Assembly (NCBI GenBank): GCA_018660415.1
Contig: JABJKG010000006.1
Span: 62,001 to 126,000 of the forward strand
Direction: 5' to 3'
Origin: a bacterium
GTDB taxonomy: Bacteria; Babelota; Babeliae; Babelales; UBA12409
DNA length: 64,000 bases
Of this stretch, positions 27,938-36,440 are shown one piece after another. The stretch's first letter is position 1. Each line of letters starts with the position of its first letter. Position numbers and translations under genes: made by a program. Below the pieces are notes generated by a model. The model made no database searches, had not been told where the DNA came from, and was given only the letters and a program-made list of their open reading frames with translations.

Positions 27938-28561
27938 TTCCTTGTCTTGTACAAACTTATCGGGATGAATAATTCCACCTGATATAACTAACGCCATTGC
28001 TTCTTGTCGATTCATAGAACATTTAATCAATTCTTTTTCAGTAACTGAGATCAAGTATCCAGTAGTAGGGGTTGGTGTTGTTGGAATAAAGACTGTATGG
28101 AACACCTCTTCTGTTGATGGAGCAATCTCTGAAGGCAAGACACCTGTCACAAAACCAAGTGTGTATACTCCCTTGCGTGGAAACTCTACATATACAACTT
28201 GTTGAATACTCACTTTATCAGAGTGTGTAAGAGCGTGTACGAGTTGCTTGATTCCATGATAGACCGGTCGTACTAGTGGAATTCTCATGACCAGGGACTC
28301 TAGCCAATGGATAATACCTTTAAGTATGAAAAGCTTGGAAATGATTCCTATAGCAAAGATGAATGCTAGTACAAAAACAAATTCAGCGTAGGGAGACAAG
28401 TATTGAAGGCTTACTGGGGTTATATACTGGAGAGGCTTAAACCAATGTGCCAATAGTCTGAATGTAAACAAGAAAAGATAAATCGTTAGCACTATGGGAA
28501 GTATGGTAAATAAACCACTGAAAAAGAGTGATTTTAAGGTATTAAGAAATTTGTTTTTCAT
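27932..28561 (-). CDS. DUF502 family membrane protein
   Basis: The 209-residue protein has two transmembrane helices (about residues 13-35 and 60-80). A conserved soluble part follows, with I-P-L-V-R-P-V-Y-H-G-I-K-Q, F-P-R-K-G-V-Y-T-L-G-F-V-T-G and F-I-P-T-T-P-T-P-T-T-G-Y. These are the hallmarks of the DUF502 family. The function of the family is not established. It is a single-gene unit that converges on holA. Confidence 0.9.
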   Translation of the reverse strand: MKNKFLNTLKSLFFSGLFTILPIVLTIYLFLFTFRLLAHWFKPLQYITPVSLQYLSPYAEFVFVLAFIFAIGIISKLFILKGIIHWLESLVMRIPLVRPVYHGIKQLVHALTHSDKVSIQQVVYVEFPRKGVYTLGFVTGVLPSEIAPSTEEVFHTVFIPTTPTPTTGYLISVTEKELIKCSMNRQEAMALVISGGIIHPDKFVQDKEL

Positions 28562-28833
28562 AGCTTTTTATGACCATTTAGGGTTAATGAAGAGTATGGT
28601 CATCCTATTTTGGCCAAGGTAAAATGGGCTTTTTCTTGGCTGATTACTCACTTATTAACTGCCTCTAATTATAGCTTTTTTACTCAAAAATGTAAACTTA
28701 CTACAGGTTGATATCGGAAGGTAGAGAGGCTCAAAAGAGCCATTTGATGGGGGCTGTTGGGGTTTCTCTTTATTGGTTTATACTTATATATAGAATGATT
28801 ACTTATATATCACATCTAAATGGAGGATTCATT

Positions 28834-29295
28834 ATGAAATCAAAATTATTACTCATCGCCTTATTGAGCGTTGTAGGTATGGTAAAAGCTGATTGGGAGA
28901 CATTTAACGTATTAAAGAGTGATCTTTGTGCTCGTCAAAACTTTCTTGGTAAGGATGCTTACTTTAAGGTTATCAATTCAGGTATTGAAGCTGCAAAAAA
29001 AGATCTCGAAATTGGTCGTTATGTACTCAGAACTCAAAATTTGTGTGATGGTGTAAAAGCGTACATGGATGCAGTAGTTGATTTTGCGGTATATGACTTT
29101 AATAAGCCACGCATGTTCAAGCCAGCATTAGTTAGACTTAACTTAGAAAAAGCGATTGAAAAAGTTAAAAAAGAAGCTAACCTTAACTTTGATGTTAAAA
29201 AAGAGCTTCAAAAGACTATCGATCTTATCAAAGAAATGAATGTTGTTGTTCGCAATAACGTTGGAGTTTGGGCGGCGATTCGTCGTAACTTCTAA
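28834..29295 (+). CDS. Small exported helical protein
   Basis: I do not recognise this 153-residue protein. I start it at ATG 28834, where GGAGG lies 7 bases upstream and the protein opens with a textbook signal peptide (M-K-S-K-L-L-L-I-A-L-L-S-V-V-G-M-V-K-A). A longer frame from 28708 lacks such a site. The mature chain has two Cys residues about 35 apart (within D-L-C-A-R and N-L-C-D-G), which could form a disulfide, and long Lys-rich helices. A strong terminator follows. Confidence 0.75.
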   Translation: MKSKLLLIALLSVVGMVKADWETFNVLKSDLCARQNFLGKDAYFKVINSGIEAAKKDLEIGRYVLRTQNLCDGVKAYMDAVVDFAVYDFNKPRMFKPALVRLNLEKAIEKVKKEANLNFDVKKELQKTIDLIKEMNVVVRNNVGVWAAIRRNF

Positions 29296-29322
29296 TTTTT
29301 AATTAAAAATTGGACTCTAGAG

Positions 29323-29366
29323 AATGCCATCGTGGTAATTAATACCGCGATGGCATTTTTCTTTTT
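29323..29366 (+). terminator. Rho-independent terminator
   Basis: AATGCCATCGTGGTA pairs with TACCGCGATGGCATT with one wobble and a 5-base loop, followed by TTTCTTTTT. It ends the exported-protein gene at 28834-29295. Confidence 0.85.
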
Positions 29367-29754
29367 AACCGAGTTCGAGTGCTTCTTTGTGTATCTTTAC
29401 AGTGCTTGGAGCATAATTTACCAAGTTTACATTATTGGGCAATAGGATATCTCCTTCAGCCAGGGTTACGTCTTTTTCGGTATAATCTGTTTGTGCAGCA
29501 TCAAGGTGAATTGATGGGGCATATTGTTCAATGCTCTGCAATGAGTCTCGCTTTCCTTTTACGGTTACTTCAATTGTTTCTGGCGCCACAATGCGCTCTT
29601 TCTTTTGGGTATTATAAAAGAAGAGTGGGATCTTAAAGGTCCGTGTCGTTATTTGGTTGGTTGCAAGTAAGAGCCAAAAACAGTAGCCGCAAAAAACGGC
29701 AAAGAGTTTAATGAGAGGGTGAGACAGGAGGAGATTTCTTATGGTCACTTTCAT
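29365..29754 (-). CDS. YbbR-domain protein (CdaR-like, single domain)
   Basis: The 129-residue protein has one N-terminal membrane helix (about residues 15-31) and then an extracytoplasmic YbbR-like domain (I-P-L-F-F-Y-N, P-E-T-I-E-V-T-V-K-G, and A-P-S-T-V-K-I). CdaR of Firmicutes has several such domains and regulates the cyclase CdaA; here only about one is present. The gene overlaps the preceding CdaA-like gene by 47 bases on the same strand, the usual cdaA-cdaR order. Confidence 0.8.
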   Translation of the reverse strand: MKVTIRNLLLSHPLIKLFAVFCGYCFWLLLATNQITTRTFKIPLFFYNTQKKERIVAPETIEVTVKGKRDSLQSIEQYAPSIHLDAAQTDYTEKDVTLAEGDILLPNNVNLVNYAPSTVKIHKEALELG

Positions 29755-30544
29755 GGTATTCTTTCCGTTTTGAAAGGGGTTTATAATGCTGTTTGGTATA
29801 TTGCTTAATCACTTGGATGGCGGTTTCGGTTGGTGCATCGGCGACCAGGGTTCCTTGGCCGATTATATCAAACATGCGCGTTTCATGGGATAGTTTACAA
29901 ATAAGTACATCACTAAGAGAACTTAGGGCTAATGCTTGGTCATGCCATAATTCTTTACTATTTTCGGTGCCCTTGGGAAGGGTTAATGCTTGCCAGGTAG
30001 CGTTAACGCCTAAGAGTTCGCCATGGGCATTTACCCAGACACCATTGGACGATTGAAATGCTGAACTATCTAAGAGGATCTCCAGTAGCTGGCCTTGAAT
30101 TTGCGTATTAAGCTTGATTGAGCATTGGATATGTTCTTGAAGGGAGTCATTGTTTTCAATAATAAAAATTACTTCCTTTTTTTTACTGGCAGCCACGAAT
30201 GAGGTTCGGATAATAGTTTCAATCCAGTCCTCTTTGGGAATTTTTGCTGGTTTAATATTTTGGAGGCATACAAAATTCTTTTGAAGAGTTCTTTGATGAG
30301 CCAGTACAAAAAGCATTAACAGTCCTGGCCAGTACAGGAGGCAAAAGGTGGTTAAGGTTGCAAGGTTAAAGTATGTGCATGTTAGCATTGCGGTACTGGA
30401 GACATAGATATACGGTAACAGTTGTTTTTGTTTGTCTTGGATAAGCCATATTGAAAAAAAATAAAAGCCGCATGAGAATATTAATATTTCCAATACGTCT
30501 TGCCAGTTGTAAATATAAAGTGATTGTAAGTAAGCATGCATCAT
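29708..30544 (-). CDS. CdaA-like membrane protein with degenerate diadenylate cyclase domain
   Basis: Active CdaA makes cyclic di-AMP from two ATP. This 278-residue protein keeps the architecture: about three membrane helices in the first 85 residues, then a DAC domain (about 107-235) that aligns well with CdaA (I-K-L-N-T-Q-I, then S-S-L-S-D-V-L-I-C-K-L-S-H-E-T). The two signature motifs are changed. D-G-A is N-G-V (residues 167-169) and R-H-R is W-H-D (200-202). Catalysis by the known mechanism is therefore unlikely. A Lys/Ser/Pro-rich tail follows. The linked YbbR gene supports the CdaA assignment. Confidence 0.8.
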   Translation of the reverse strand: MMHAYLQSLYIYNWQDVLEILIFSCGFYFFSIWLIQDKQKQLLPYIYVSSTAMLTCTYFNLATLTTFCLLYWPGLLMLFVLAHQRTLQKNFVCLQNIKPAKIPKEDWIETIIRTSFVAASKKKEVIFIIENNDSLQEHIQCSIKLNTQIQGQLLEILLDSSAFQSSNGVWVNAHGELLGVNATWQALTLPKGTENSKELWHDQALALSSLSDVLICKLSHETRMFDIIGQGTLVADAPTETAIQVIKQYTKQHYKPLSKRKEYHESDHKKSPPVSPSH

Positions 30545-30675
30545 AAATTTCTCTCCAATAATGAGATGATACTTTGTTTATCAAAAACTTAGTCCGGGAA
30601 AGAAATTTTGTACAGCATCTTTATTTTTAGATAAACTTAAAAAAAGTTAAAATCCCTAGAACAAAAGATTAAATT

Positions 30676-31677
30676 ATGCCAAAGAAAATTATATTAACAG
30701 GTGATAGACCAACGGGGCCATTACACCTCGGTCATTATGTAGGATCACTTCTCAATCGTGTAAGGCTTCAAGATGAATATGATCAATATATCATGCTTGC
30801 AGACCTACAGGCGTTGACGGATAATTTTGCTAATAGTAAGCAAGTTCATGACAATGTATTTCAGGTAATGTTGGACTATTTGGCGGTTGGTATCGATCCT
30901 GATAAGTCTACCTTTTTAATTCAGTCCATGATTCCACAAATACCTGAGTTGACTACATATTACATGAATTTGGTGTCTCTTAACCGTGTGGTGAGGAACC
31001 CAACTGTTAAGACTGAGATTAAACAAAAGAAGTTTGGTGAGAGTGTGCCATTGGGATTTGTTACCTATCCGGTATCCCAGGCGGCAGACATTTCTATTTT
31101 TAAAGCATCTTTGGTACCTGTTGGTGAAGATCAGCTTCCTATGATCGAACAAACCAATGAGGTGGTTCGTGCATTTAATCGCATCTATAATTGTGATGTT
31201 TTGATTGAGGCTGAAGCGCTGATACCAAAAGTTTCTCGCTTAGTTGGTACTGATGGTAAGGCTAAAATGAGTAAGTCTTTAGGTAATGCAATTTATCTTT
31301 CGGATTCGGCTGATGATATTAAAAAGAAGGTCATGAGCATGTTTACTGATCCTGATCATGTTCGGGTTGAAGATCCTGGTAAGATTGAGGGAAATACGGT
31401 GTTTATGTATTTGGATGTTTTTGATACTGATACTGAGGAAGTTGCTCGACTAAAGGAACACTATCAAAAGGGTGGTCTTGGGGATGTGGTCTTGAAAAAG
31501 CGCTTAGTTGAAGTTCTTGAGAACTTGATCGGTCCAATCAGGGAGCGTCGTGAAAATTTTGCAAAAGATCCTGAGCAAGTCAGAAAGATTTTACAGCAGG
31601 GAACGCAAAAAGCTGAAGCGGTAGCCGCACAAACGCTGCAAGAAGTTAAACAAGCAATGGGTTTAATATACTTTTAA
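30676..31677 (+). CDS. trpS: Tryptophanyl-tRNA synthetase
   Basis: This class I synthetase charges tRNA-Trp. The 333 residues include the HIGH motif as H-L-G-H (17-20) within P-T-G-P-L-H-L-G-H, and the KMSKS loop exactly as K-M-S-K-S (197-201). The conserved P-V-S-Q-A-A-D-I and V-G-E-D-Q segments bind Trp and ATP. The matching tRNA-Trp (CCA) is encoded at 10,398. The length is normal. Confidence 0.97.
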   Translation: MPKKIILTGDRPTGPLHLGHYVGSLLNRVRLQDEYDQYIMLADLQALTDNFANSKQVHDNVFQVMLDYLAVGIDPDKSTFLIQSMIPQIPELTTYYMNLVSLNRVVRNPTVKTEIKQKKFGESVPLGFVTYPVSQAADISIFKASLVPVGEDQLPMIEQTNEVVRAFNRIYNCDVLIEAEALIPKVSRLVGTDGKAKMSKSLGNAIYLSDSADDIKKKVMSMFTDPDHVRVEDPGKIEGNTVFMYLDVFDTDTEEVARLKEHYQKGGLGDVVLKKRLVEVLENLIGPIRERRENFAKDPEQVRKILQQGTQKAEAVAAQTLQEVKQAMGLIYF

Positions 31678-31768
31678 TCAAAGTCTTTTTTTTTGATAAG
31701 GTTGCATGTTAACCTTTCCTTCAAGTTGGCCACGAGGTCCAACTGTGAAGGGAGAGGGGAGAGCGTAC

Positions 31769-32284
31769 ATGCTACGTAACAATACAAGGTATCCCATTAT
31801 TTTTGGTGGGATAATTATTTTTCTGGCGGTATTGACCGTTGTGGTTTTGCGTATGCGTTCGCGGACTATTATAGATGTTATCGCTACGCGTGATATTGCC
31901 AAGCTTGAAGATATATTTACACATATCAATAGTGAGTGTCATATTTTAGGCTTTGACAAACAAGATAGCCGTATTGATTTTCTTACGGCCAAAAATCCTG
32001 TCGGTTCTAAGGTGGGATCCATGACCTTACGGATTCCTGAGCGTTGGGATGGTCCATATCTTCAAAAAAGTTTAATCTTGCAAGGTAAGTTCTACCAGGT
32101 TGTCAAAACCGACAAAGGATACTTTGTTGCCCCTGGTGACGGCGTGCGCTTATCAAATGGCCAAACCATTGGTCGTGATATTGTTCTTAACAAGTCTGCT
32201 GATATTTCAGCCTTGATTCACTCCAAGGTTTTACAAGATAAAAAAGGTCAGGCATTAGCAGCGCGTATTCCCGTCAGTAATTAA
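31769..32284 (+). CDS. Membrane-anchored protein of unknown function
   Basis: I do not recognise a named family for this 171-residue protein. I start at ATG 31769 with a purine-rich GGGAGAGGGGAGAG upstream; a frame reaching back to 31706 would add residues of low plausibility. One transmembrane helix (about residues 11-28) is followed by a soluble part. That part begins T-I-I-D-V-I-A-T-R-D-I and contains V-G-S-K-V-G-S-M-T-L, W-D-G-P-Y-L-Q and P-G-D-G-V-R-L. The compact beta-like core suggests an envelope assembly or secretion component, which is inference only. It ends 4 bases into the convergent uvrD gene. Confidence 0.65.
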   Translation: MLRNNTRYPIIFGGIIIFLAVLTVVVLRMRSRTIIDVIATRDIAKLEDIFTHINSECHILGFDKQDSRIDFLTAKNPVGSKVGSMTLRIPERWDGPYLQKSLILQGKFYQVVKTDKGYFVAPGDGVRLSNGQTIGRDIVLNKSADISALIHSKVLQDKKGQALAARIPVSN

Positions 32285-34515
32285 ATTACTTGTACAAACG
32301 ATGAAGCTATCTTTTTGACTCCAACCTTGAACTTGATGGTCAGGTGATAAGATTTTTCAGTTTTTTCTACCTTTTGGATAACACCAACCCCAAACTTTTT
32401 ATGTTGTACTACTTGGAGCTTTTTCCATGGATGTTGGATTCGGCTAGGATTAAGTTTTTTAACCACATTTGTTGCTGGAATAACCGTTTTACGGGCCCCG
32501 AAGGTTGCAATCGAAGAAGTTTTAGCGACTTGTTCTTTTTTACCCCACAGTTGTCCAAACAGTTCCTTAAATTCCCATTCTTTCCAGTACGAGCAGTCAT
32601 GACGGGTGATCAATGAGGATGATATTTCCTTAAGGAAGCGTGACGGTTCTTGGTAGTTGGTTTGCCCATAGGTGTTGCGATACCCAGCATGAGTTAAAAA
32701 CAGATACTCTTCTGCACGAGTAACCCCCACATAACAAAGACGACGTTCCTCCTCAATATCCTCCAGCCTTTCTAAAGAGCGAGAGCTTGGCAATAGAGAT
32801 TCTTCAACACCAGCAAGGACTACTGTCTTAAATTCAAGGCCTTTTGCTGCGTGTAGCGTCATGAGTTGGACTTGAGCTTCGTTTTTGTTTTTCTTGGTCA
32901 TCTTTTCTTGCATGAGTGCGATCTCGCTGAGCATGTTGGTAACGGTATCGATTTCTTGTAAAACAAAGTGTTCGGCCGCACGAATAAACTCTCGGGTGTT
33001 ATCGATCTTGCTTTCTGCCTCATTAACATCAAATTCGTCCTTGAGATAAAGATGGTACATGGTGCGCTTCATGATTTTATCTAAAGCCATGTCGGGTGCC
33101 ATCTCCGGTTGTAACTCATGAAAAACGTTTAAAAAGTCTTGAATCGCCTGCTGCTTGGTCGGGGTTTGGCTGTCCTTTATCATTAGGAGGATTTCTTTGA
33201 AGTTCAGGAGCGGTTGATTGTTCCACTCATCAAGCAACTGTTCTTCAAACTTTTGTCCCAGCCCTTTTTTGGGACAGTTAATCACTCGGGAAAGAGCGAT
33301 GCGATCAAACGGGTTGGCAATGAGTCGTAAGTAAGCGATAAGGTCTTTAATTTCTTTTCGGTCATAGAACTGAATACCGCCAATAATAACGTAAGGGATC
33401 GACTCTTTTATGAGCGACTCTTCAATGCTTCGTGATTGAAAGTGGGTTCGGTAGAGGATGGCTACCTTATTGAGTGGAATGCTTTTTGGTAAGGATTGTA
33501 AGAGCCATACAATTGAGTCGGCTTCTTGGTATCCTGATGCACAGCCCAATTGATGAACACGCTTAGTTCCTTTTTTCTCGGACCATAATTTTTTAGGGTT
33601 TCGTAACGTATTATTTTCGATAATGCTATGTGCTGTATCGAGTATCTGTTGAACGGAGCGATAGTTTTGCTCAATCTTGATAGTGGTTGATTTCGGAAAG
33701 TCCTTTTTAAAGTGGAGGATATTATCAATGGTAGCACCGCGCCACGAATAAATGGACTGATCTTCATCGCCAACGATACAAACAGATTCTGCTGTTATGG
33801 TTTTACCATCCTTAGCCATTTGCTTGAGAAGTTCGTGTTGGATGACATTAGTATCTTGGTACTCATCAATAAGGAGATGTTTAACTTGGTGTTGGAACTG
33901 TGCCTTAAATTCTTTATTCGAGCGGAACAGTTTTAATACTTCAATGAGCAGGTCATCAAAATCAAGACAGTTACTGACTAACTTTTCAGCTTCGTATTGT
34001 TTATAGACTTCCATGAGCGTTGGATCTACAAATGATTGATCATCTTGTGTTATTTTTCCATTCTTGATGGATGATATGTGATAGCTTGCTTGTCGTGGTG
34101 TAATAACTTTTTTTAGATCGTTGCGTGTAATAATTTGTGTGAGAATTTTGATTTGATCGTCACTATCGAGTATTGAAAATGTTGTTGGATATACAATCTT
34201 GAGCCATTTAAGACAGTACGAGTGAAAGGTACCAATGAATGGAAGGCGCGTGCTGGTTCCACCAAGGAACCTGGTAATACGTTCTTTCATTTCGCGTGCA
34301 GCTTTATTGGTAAAGGTTAATCCAACAATGCTTTCAGGCCTTACGTTTTCGTTAAGGATAAGATTGGTAATTCGTGCTGTAATAACTCGGGTTTTTCCTG
34401 AACCGGCACCGGCAATAACTAAGAGGTTACCTTTGGACTGTGTTACAGCTTTTTTTTGTGGGGTGTTTAATTCTTTATTAAGAAAAGTATTAAATTGGTC
34501 TATTAGTTCTTGCAT
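32281..34515 (-). CDS. uvrD: UvrD/PcrA-type superfamily I DNA helicase
   Basis: This ATP-driven 3'-to-5' helicase acts in nucleotide excision repair and replication restart. The 744 residues include Walker A A-G-A-G-S-G-K-T (35-42), motif II D-E-Y-Q-D, G-D-E-D-Q-S-I-Y-S-W-R-G, Q-N-Y-R-S, and the late T-L-H-A-A-K-G-L-E-F and G-V-T-R-A-E motifs. The C-terminus has the PcrA-like beta domain (K-F-G-V-G-V-I) that contacts RNA polymerase in other species. It may be named pcrA equally well. Confidence 0.95.
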   Translation of the reverse strand: MQELIDQFNTFLNKELNTPQKKAVTQSKGNLLVIAGAGSGKTRVITARITNLILNENVRPESIVGLTFTNKAAREMKERITRFLGGTSTRLPFIGTFHSYCLKWLKIVYPTTFSILDSDDQIKILTQIITRNDLKKVITPRQASYHISSIKNGKITQDDQSFVDPTLMEVYKQYEAEKLVSNCLDFDDLLIEVLKLFRSNKEFKAQFQHQVKHLLIDEYQDTNVIQHELLKQMAKDGKTITAESVCIVGDEDQSIYSWRGATIDNILHFKKDFPKSTTIKIEQNYRSVQQILDTAHSIIENNTLRNPKKLWSEKKGTKRVHQLGCASGYQEADSIVWLLQSLPKSIPLNKVAILYRTHFQSRSIEESLIKESIPYVIIGGIQFYDRKEIKDLIAYLRLIANPFDRIALSRVINCPKKGLGQKFEEQLLDEWNNQPLLNFKEILLMIKDSQTPTKQQAIQDFLNVFHELQPEMAPDMALDKIMKRTMYHLYLKDEFDVNEAESKIDNTREFIRAAEHFVLQEIDTVTNMLSEIALMQEKMTKKNKNEAQVQLMTLHAAKGLEFKTVVLAGVEESLLPSSRSLERLEDIEEERRLCYVGVTRAEEYLFLTHAGYRNTYGQTNYQEPSRFLKEISSSLITRHDCSYWKEWEFKELFGQLWGKKEQVAKTSSIATFGARKTVIPATNVVKKLNPSRIQHPWKKLQVVQHKKFGVGVIQKVEKTEKSYHLTIKFKVGVKKIASSFVQVI

Positions 34516-34571
34516 TATACTTTTATAAATTAAAGGTTAATTTTTTTCTTAGTATACCATGATAATAAAAG

Positions 34572-34616
34572 TTTGACATCCTCCTCACCCTGAAGGACGA
34601 GTTCTTTCGGCGGGAA
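34572..34616 (-). mobile_element. Isolated IS200/IS605-type end with hairpin
   Basis: On the minus strand this reads CTCGTCC-TTCA-GGGTGAG and then GAGGATGTCAA. The seven-base stem pairs completely as RNA with two G-U pairs, but mismatches on the plus strand. The C-C-T-T-C-A-G-G hairpin followed by GGATGTCAA is a widespread right-end form of IS605-family elements, where it also forms the end of the TnpB guide RNA scaffold. No tnpA or tnpB is present nearby, so this looks like a remnant. Family recognition is from memory of such ends. Confidence 0.5.
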
Positions 34617-34625
34617 TAGATAAAA

Positions 34626-35015
34626 TTATTCTAAAGCGGGTAGGTCTTCACCATCAGAAACTTCCGCACTTGTACATCCTCGGCTGGATTCAGATTCTAT
34701 TTCTTCTCTTCTGCGCTTTAATCCTTCAAGCTTTTCTTCCCATTCTTGGATTTTTCTTTTTTTTTGTTCAGCCCAGCGAGGGTGTAGTTTTATTATTCTT
34801 TGTTGTGCGTAGATACCAGATTGGATTTGGGGAACTATGCCATTTATGGTTTGTTCTTCTCTAGCTAAACCTTGTTCATCATGTCCGATTGGGACTTTTT
34901 GCAATGATGCTCGCTGTGCAAATATACATTGTCTTCTTAGAGCAATCTCTTCATTGCTCAGGCCAGCAAGGGTGAATGTATAGAATGTGAAAAGAAGTAT
35001 TCCATAACGTTTCAT
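34626..35015 (-). CDS. Small exported coiled-coil protein
   Basis: I do not recognise this 129-residue protein. It starts at ATG 35015 with AGGGA about 6 bases upstream, and begins with a signal peptide (M-K-R-Y-G-I-L-L-F-T-F-Y-T-F-T-L-A-G). An in-frame ATG 15 bases earlier is an alternative but falls in an inverted repeat. Residues about 75-110 are very rich in Lys, Glu and Arg and would form a helix or coiled coil. The C-terminus is acidic. An IS605-like end lies directly downstream. Confidence 0.65.
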   Translation of the reverse strand: MKRYGILLFTFYTFTLAGLSNEEIALRRQCIFAQRASLQKVPIGHDEQGLAREEQTINGIVPQIQSGIYAQQRIIKLHPRWAEQKKRKIQEWEEKLEGLKRRREEIESESSRGCTSAEVSDGEDLPALE

Positions 35016-35024
35016 ACTTATCCC

Positions 35025-35048
35025 TATCATTGAAAAAATTCAATGATA
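35025..35048. promoter_or_regulatory. Perfect 10-bp inverted repeat before the 34626-35015 gene
   Basis: TATCATTGAA and TTCAATGATA are separated by AAAA. It could be an operator or an RNA hairpin next to the ribosome-binding site; the sequence alone cannot decide. Confidence 0.4.
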
Positions 35049-35092
35049 AGGTTACTGTTTCTTATTTAGCTTATAAATAAAATGAATCTAAT

Positions 35093-36205
35093 TTATATTT
35101 GGGAGCGCCAATTATAAAGGAAAGCCGATAGAGGTTGAAGTTCGTCCTTAGAGTTTGCTGAAACAACTACATGAGGTTGGTACTCATCGAGTTGTGTTTC
35201 CGTGTCTTCTCGGTCTTCAACTTTATCAATTTTATTAAATACATATAAAACTGGCTTATCAACGTCAAGTTCATCAAGGATTTCATGCACGACTTTGATA
35301 TGGTTTTTCCATTCAGAATCGGATACATCTACAACGATGAGTAAAAGGCTTGCAAACTCGAGTTCTGATAATGTTGACTTAAATGCTTCAATTAATTTGG
35401 TTGGTAATAATTGAATAAAACCAACAGTATCAGATATCAGTGTTTTTTTCTGATCACCTAAGTATAGGTCTCGTGTGGTTGTATCTAATGTCGCAAATAG
35501 TTTGTCTTCAGCAAGAACATTGCTTTTGGTGAGCGCGTTAAGGATGGTTGATTTTCCTGCGTTAGTGTAACCAATAAGACATACGAATGGAATTTTGCTG
35601 TTTAATCTTTGCTTGCGTTGTGTTGCACGAACTTTTTGCAGTGTTCCAAGCTTACGTTCAGCTTTTTTGATTTGGTCTTCAATATGGCGACGTTCGCGCT
35701 CTTTGAGTGTTTCACCAGGTCCACCGCGTAATCCGAATACACCAGACTGTTGTGCTAGGTGAACGCCCTTACCGGCAAGTCTAGTTTTTGCATGCTTGAG
35801 CATAGCGATTTCAACTTGGGCTTGACCTTCGCCAGAATGAGCAGCTTTTTCAAATATTTCTAAAATCAATTGGGTGCGATCGAAAATTTCACAATGAATG
35901 TAATCACTCATGTTTTTTTCTTGCTGCGAGGTTAAGGCTTCTGAAATGATGACTTCTTCAATATCGTTAGCTTCACATAGTTGACGTAACGACTCCAGTT
36001 TCCCTGATGTCAGAAAAGTAACAGGATGAGTTTCACGTAGTTTAATCTTTTCTACAACGTCAGGTACAACACCGTTTGTTTTGATCAGATTAAGAAACTC
36101 TTCATAGTATGAGTCGATATTTTTTGTTTTGTTATAAGGAGCCCATACACAAAGAGCAAGAGTCTTTGGTTGACGTGTAGTCTCGATATTTTGCGTTTTA
36201 GCCAT
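35093..36205 (-). CDS. hflX: Ribosome-associated GTPase HflX
   Basis: HflX splits or rescues stalled ribosomes. The 370 residues include the N-terminal HflX domain and the Gly-rich linker (G-L-R-G-G-P-G-E-T and E-R-R-H-I). The GTPase domain has G1 G-Y-T-N-A-G-K-S-T, G2/G3 T-L-D-T-T-T-R and D-T-V-G-F-I, and G4 N-K-I-D. The C-terminal end is short compared with E. coli. It is monocistronic here, divergent from ffh. Confidence 0.96.
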   Translation of the reverse strand: MAKTQNIETTRQPKTLALCVWAPYNKTKNIDSYYEEFLNLIKTNGVVPDVVEKIKLRETHPVTFLTSGKLESLRQLCEANDIEEVIISEALTSQQEKNMSDYIHCEIFDRTQLILEIFEKAAHSGEGQAQVEIAMLKHAKTRLAGKGVHLAQQSGVFGLRGGPGETLKERERRHIEDQIKKAERKLGTLQKVRATQRKQRLNSKIPFVCLIGYTNAGKSTILNALTKSNVLAEDKLFATLDTTTRDLYLGDQKKTLISDTVGFIQLLPTKLIEAFKSTLSELEFASLLLIVVDVSDSEWKNHIKVVHEILDELDVDKPVLYVFNKIDKVEDREDTETQLDEYQPHVVVSANSKDELQPLSAFLYNWRSQI

Positions 36206-36440
36206 AATTAATAACCACTATTTTCAAATTGATTTTACTTATTATTCAGTATACGGGGTTTTTGTCAAAATAGGTAGGCCAGCCTCGAACCAGCTTTATT
36301 GGGGCTGAACGTTCAAGGACAATTTATGTCATGGTGCTGATTTGCAGGTCTATCTAGGCTAAAACCGCTTTTTTTGGTATGCTAAAAGATAATTTATGTA
36401 TAACTAGGTCAATTTACCGAAAAAAACAAGTTTATTCATT

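Noticed and set aside
28708-28833. Upstream extension of the exported gene at 28,834
   Set aside because: It has no ribosome-binding site, and the signal peptide would become internal.
29793-30056. 87-codon plus-strand frame opposite the CdaA-like gene
   Set aside because: It is antisense to a recognisable coding region and has no ribosome-binding site.
31706-31768. Upstream extension of the membrane-anchored gene at 31,769
   Set aside because: The added residues look non-coding, and the purine-rich site fits the downstream ATG.
36270-36385. Possible small RNA, including an SRP RNA, before ffh
   Set aside because: There are a few short complementary segments and a T run near 36,370, but no SRP apical-loop motif and only a weak final stem.
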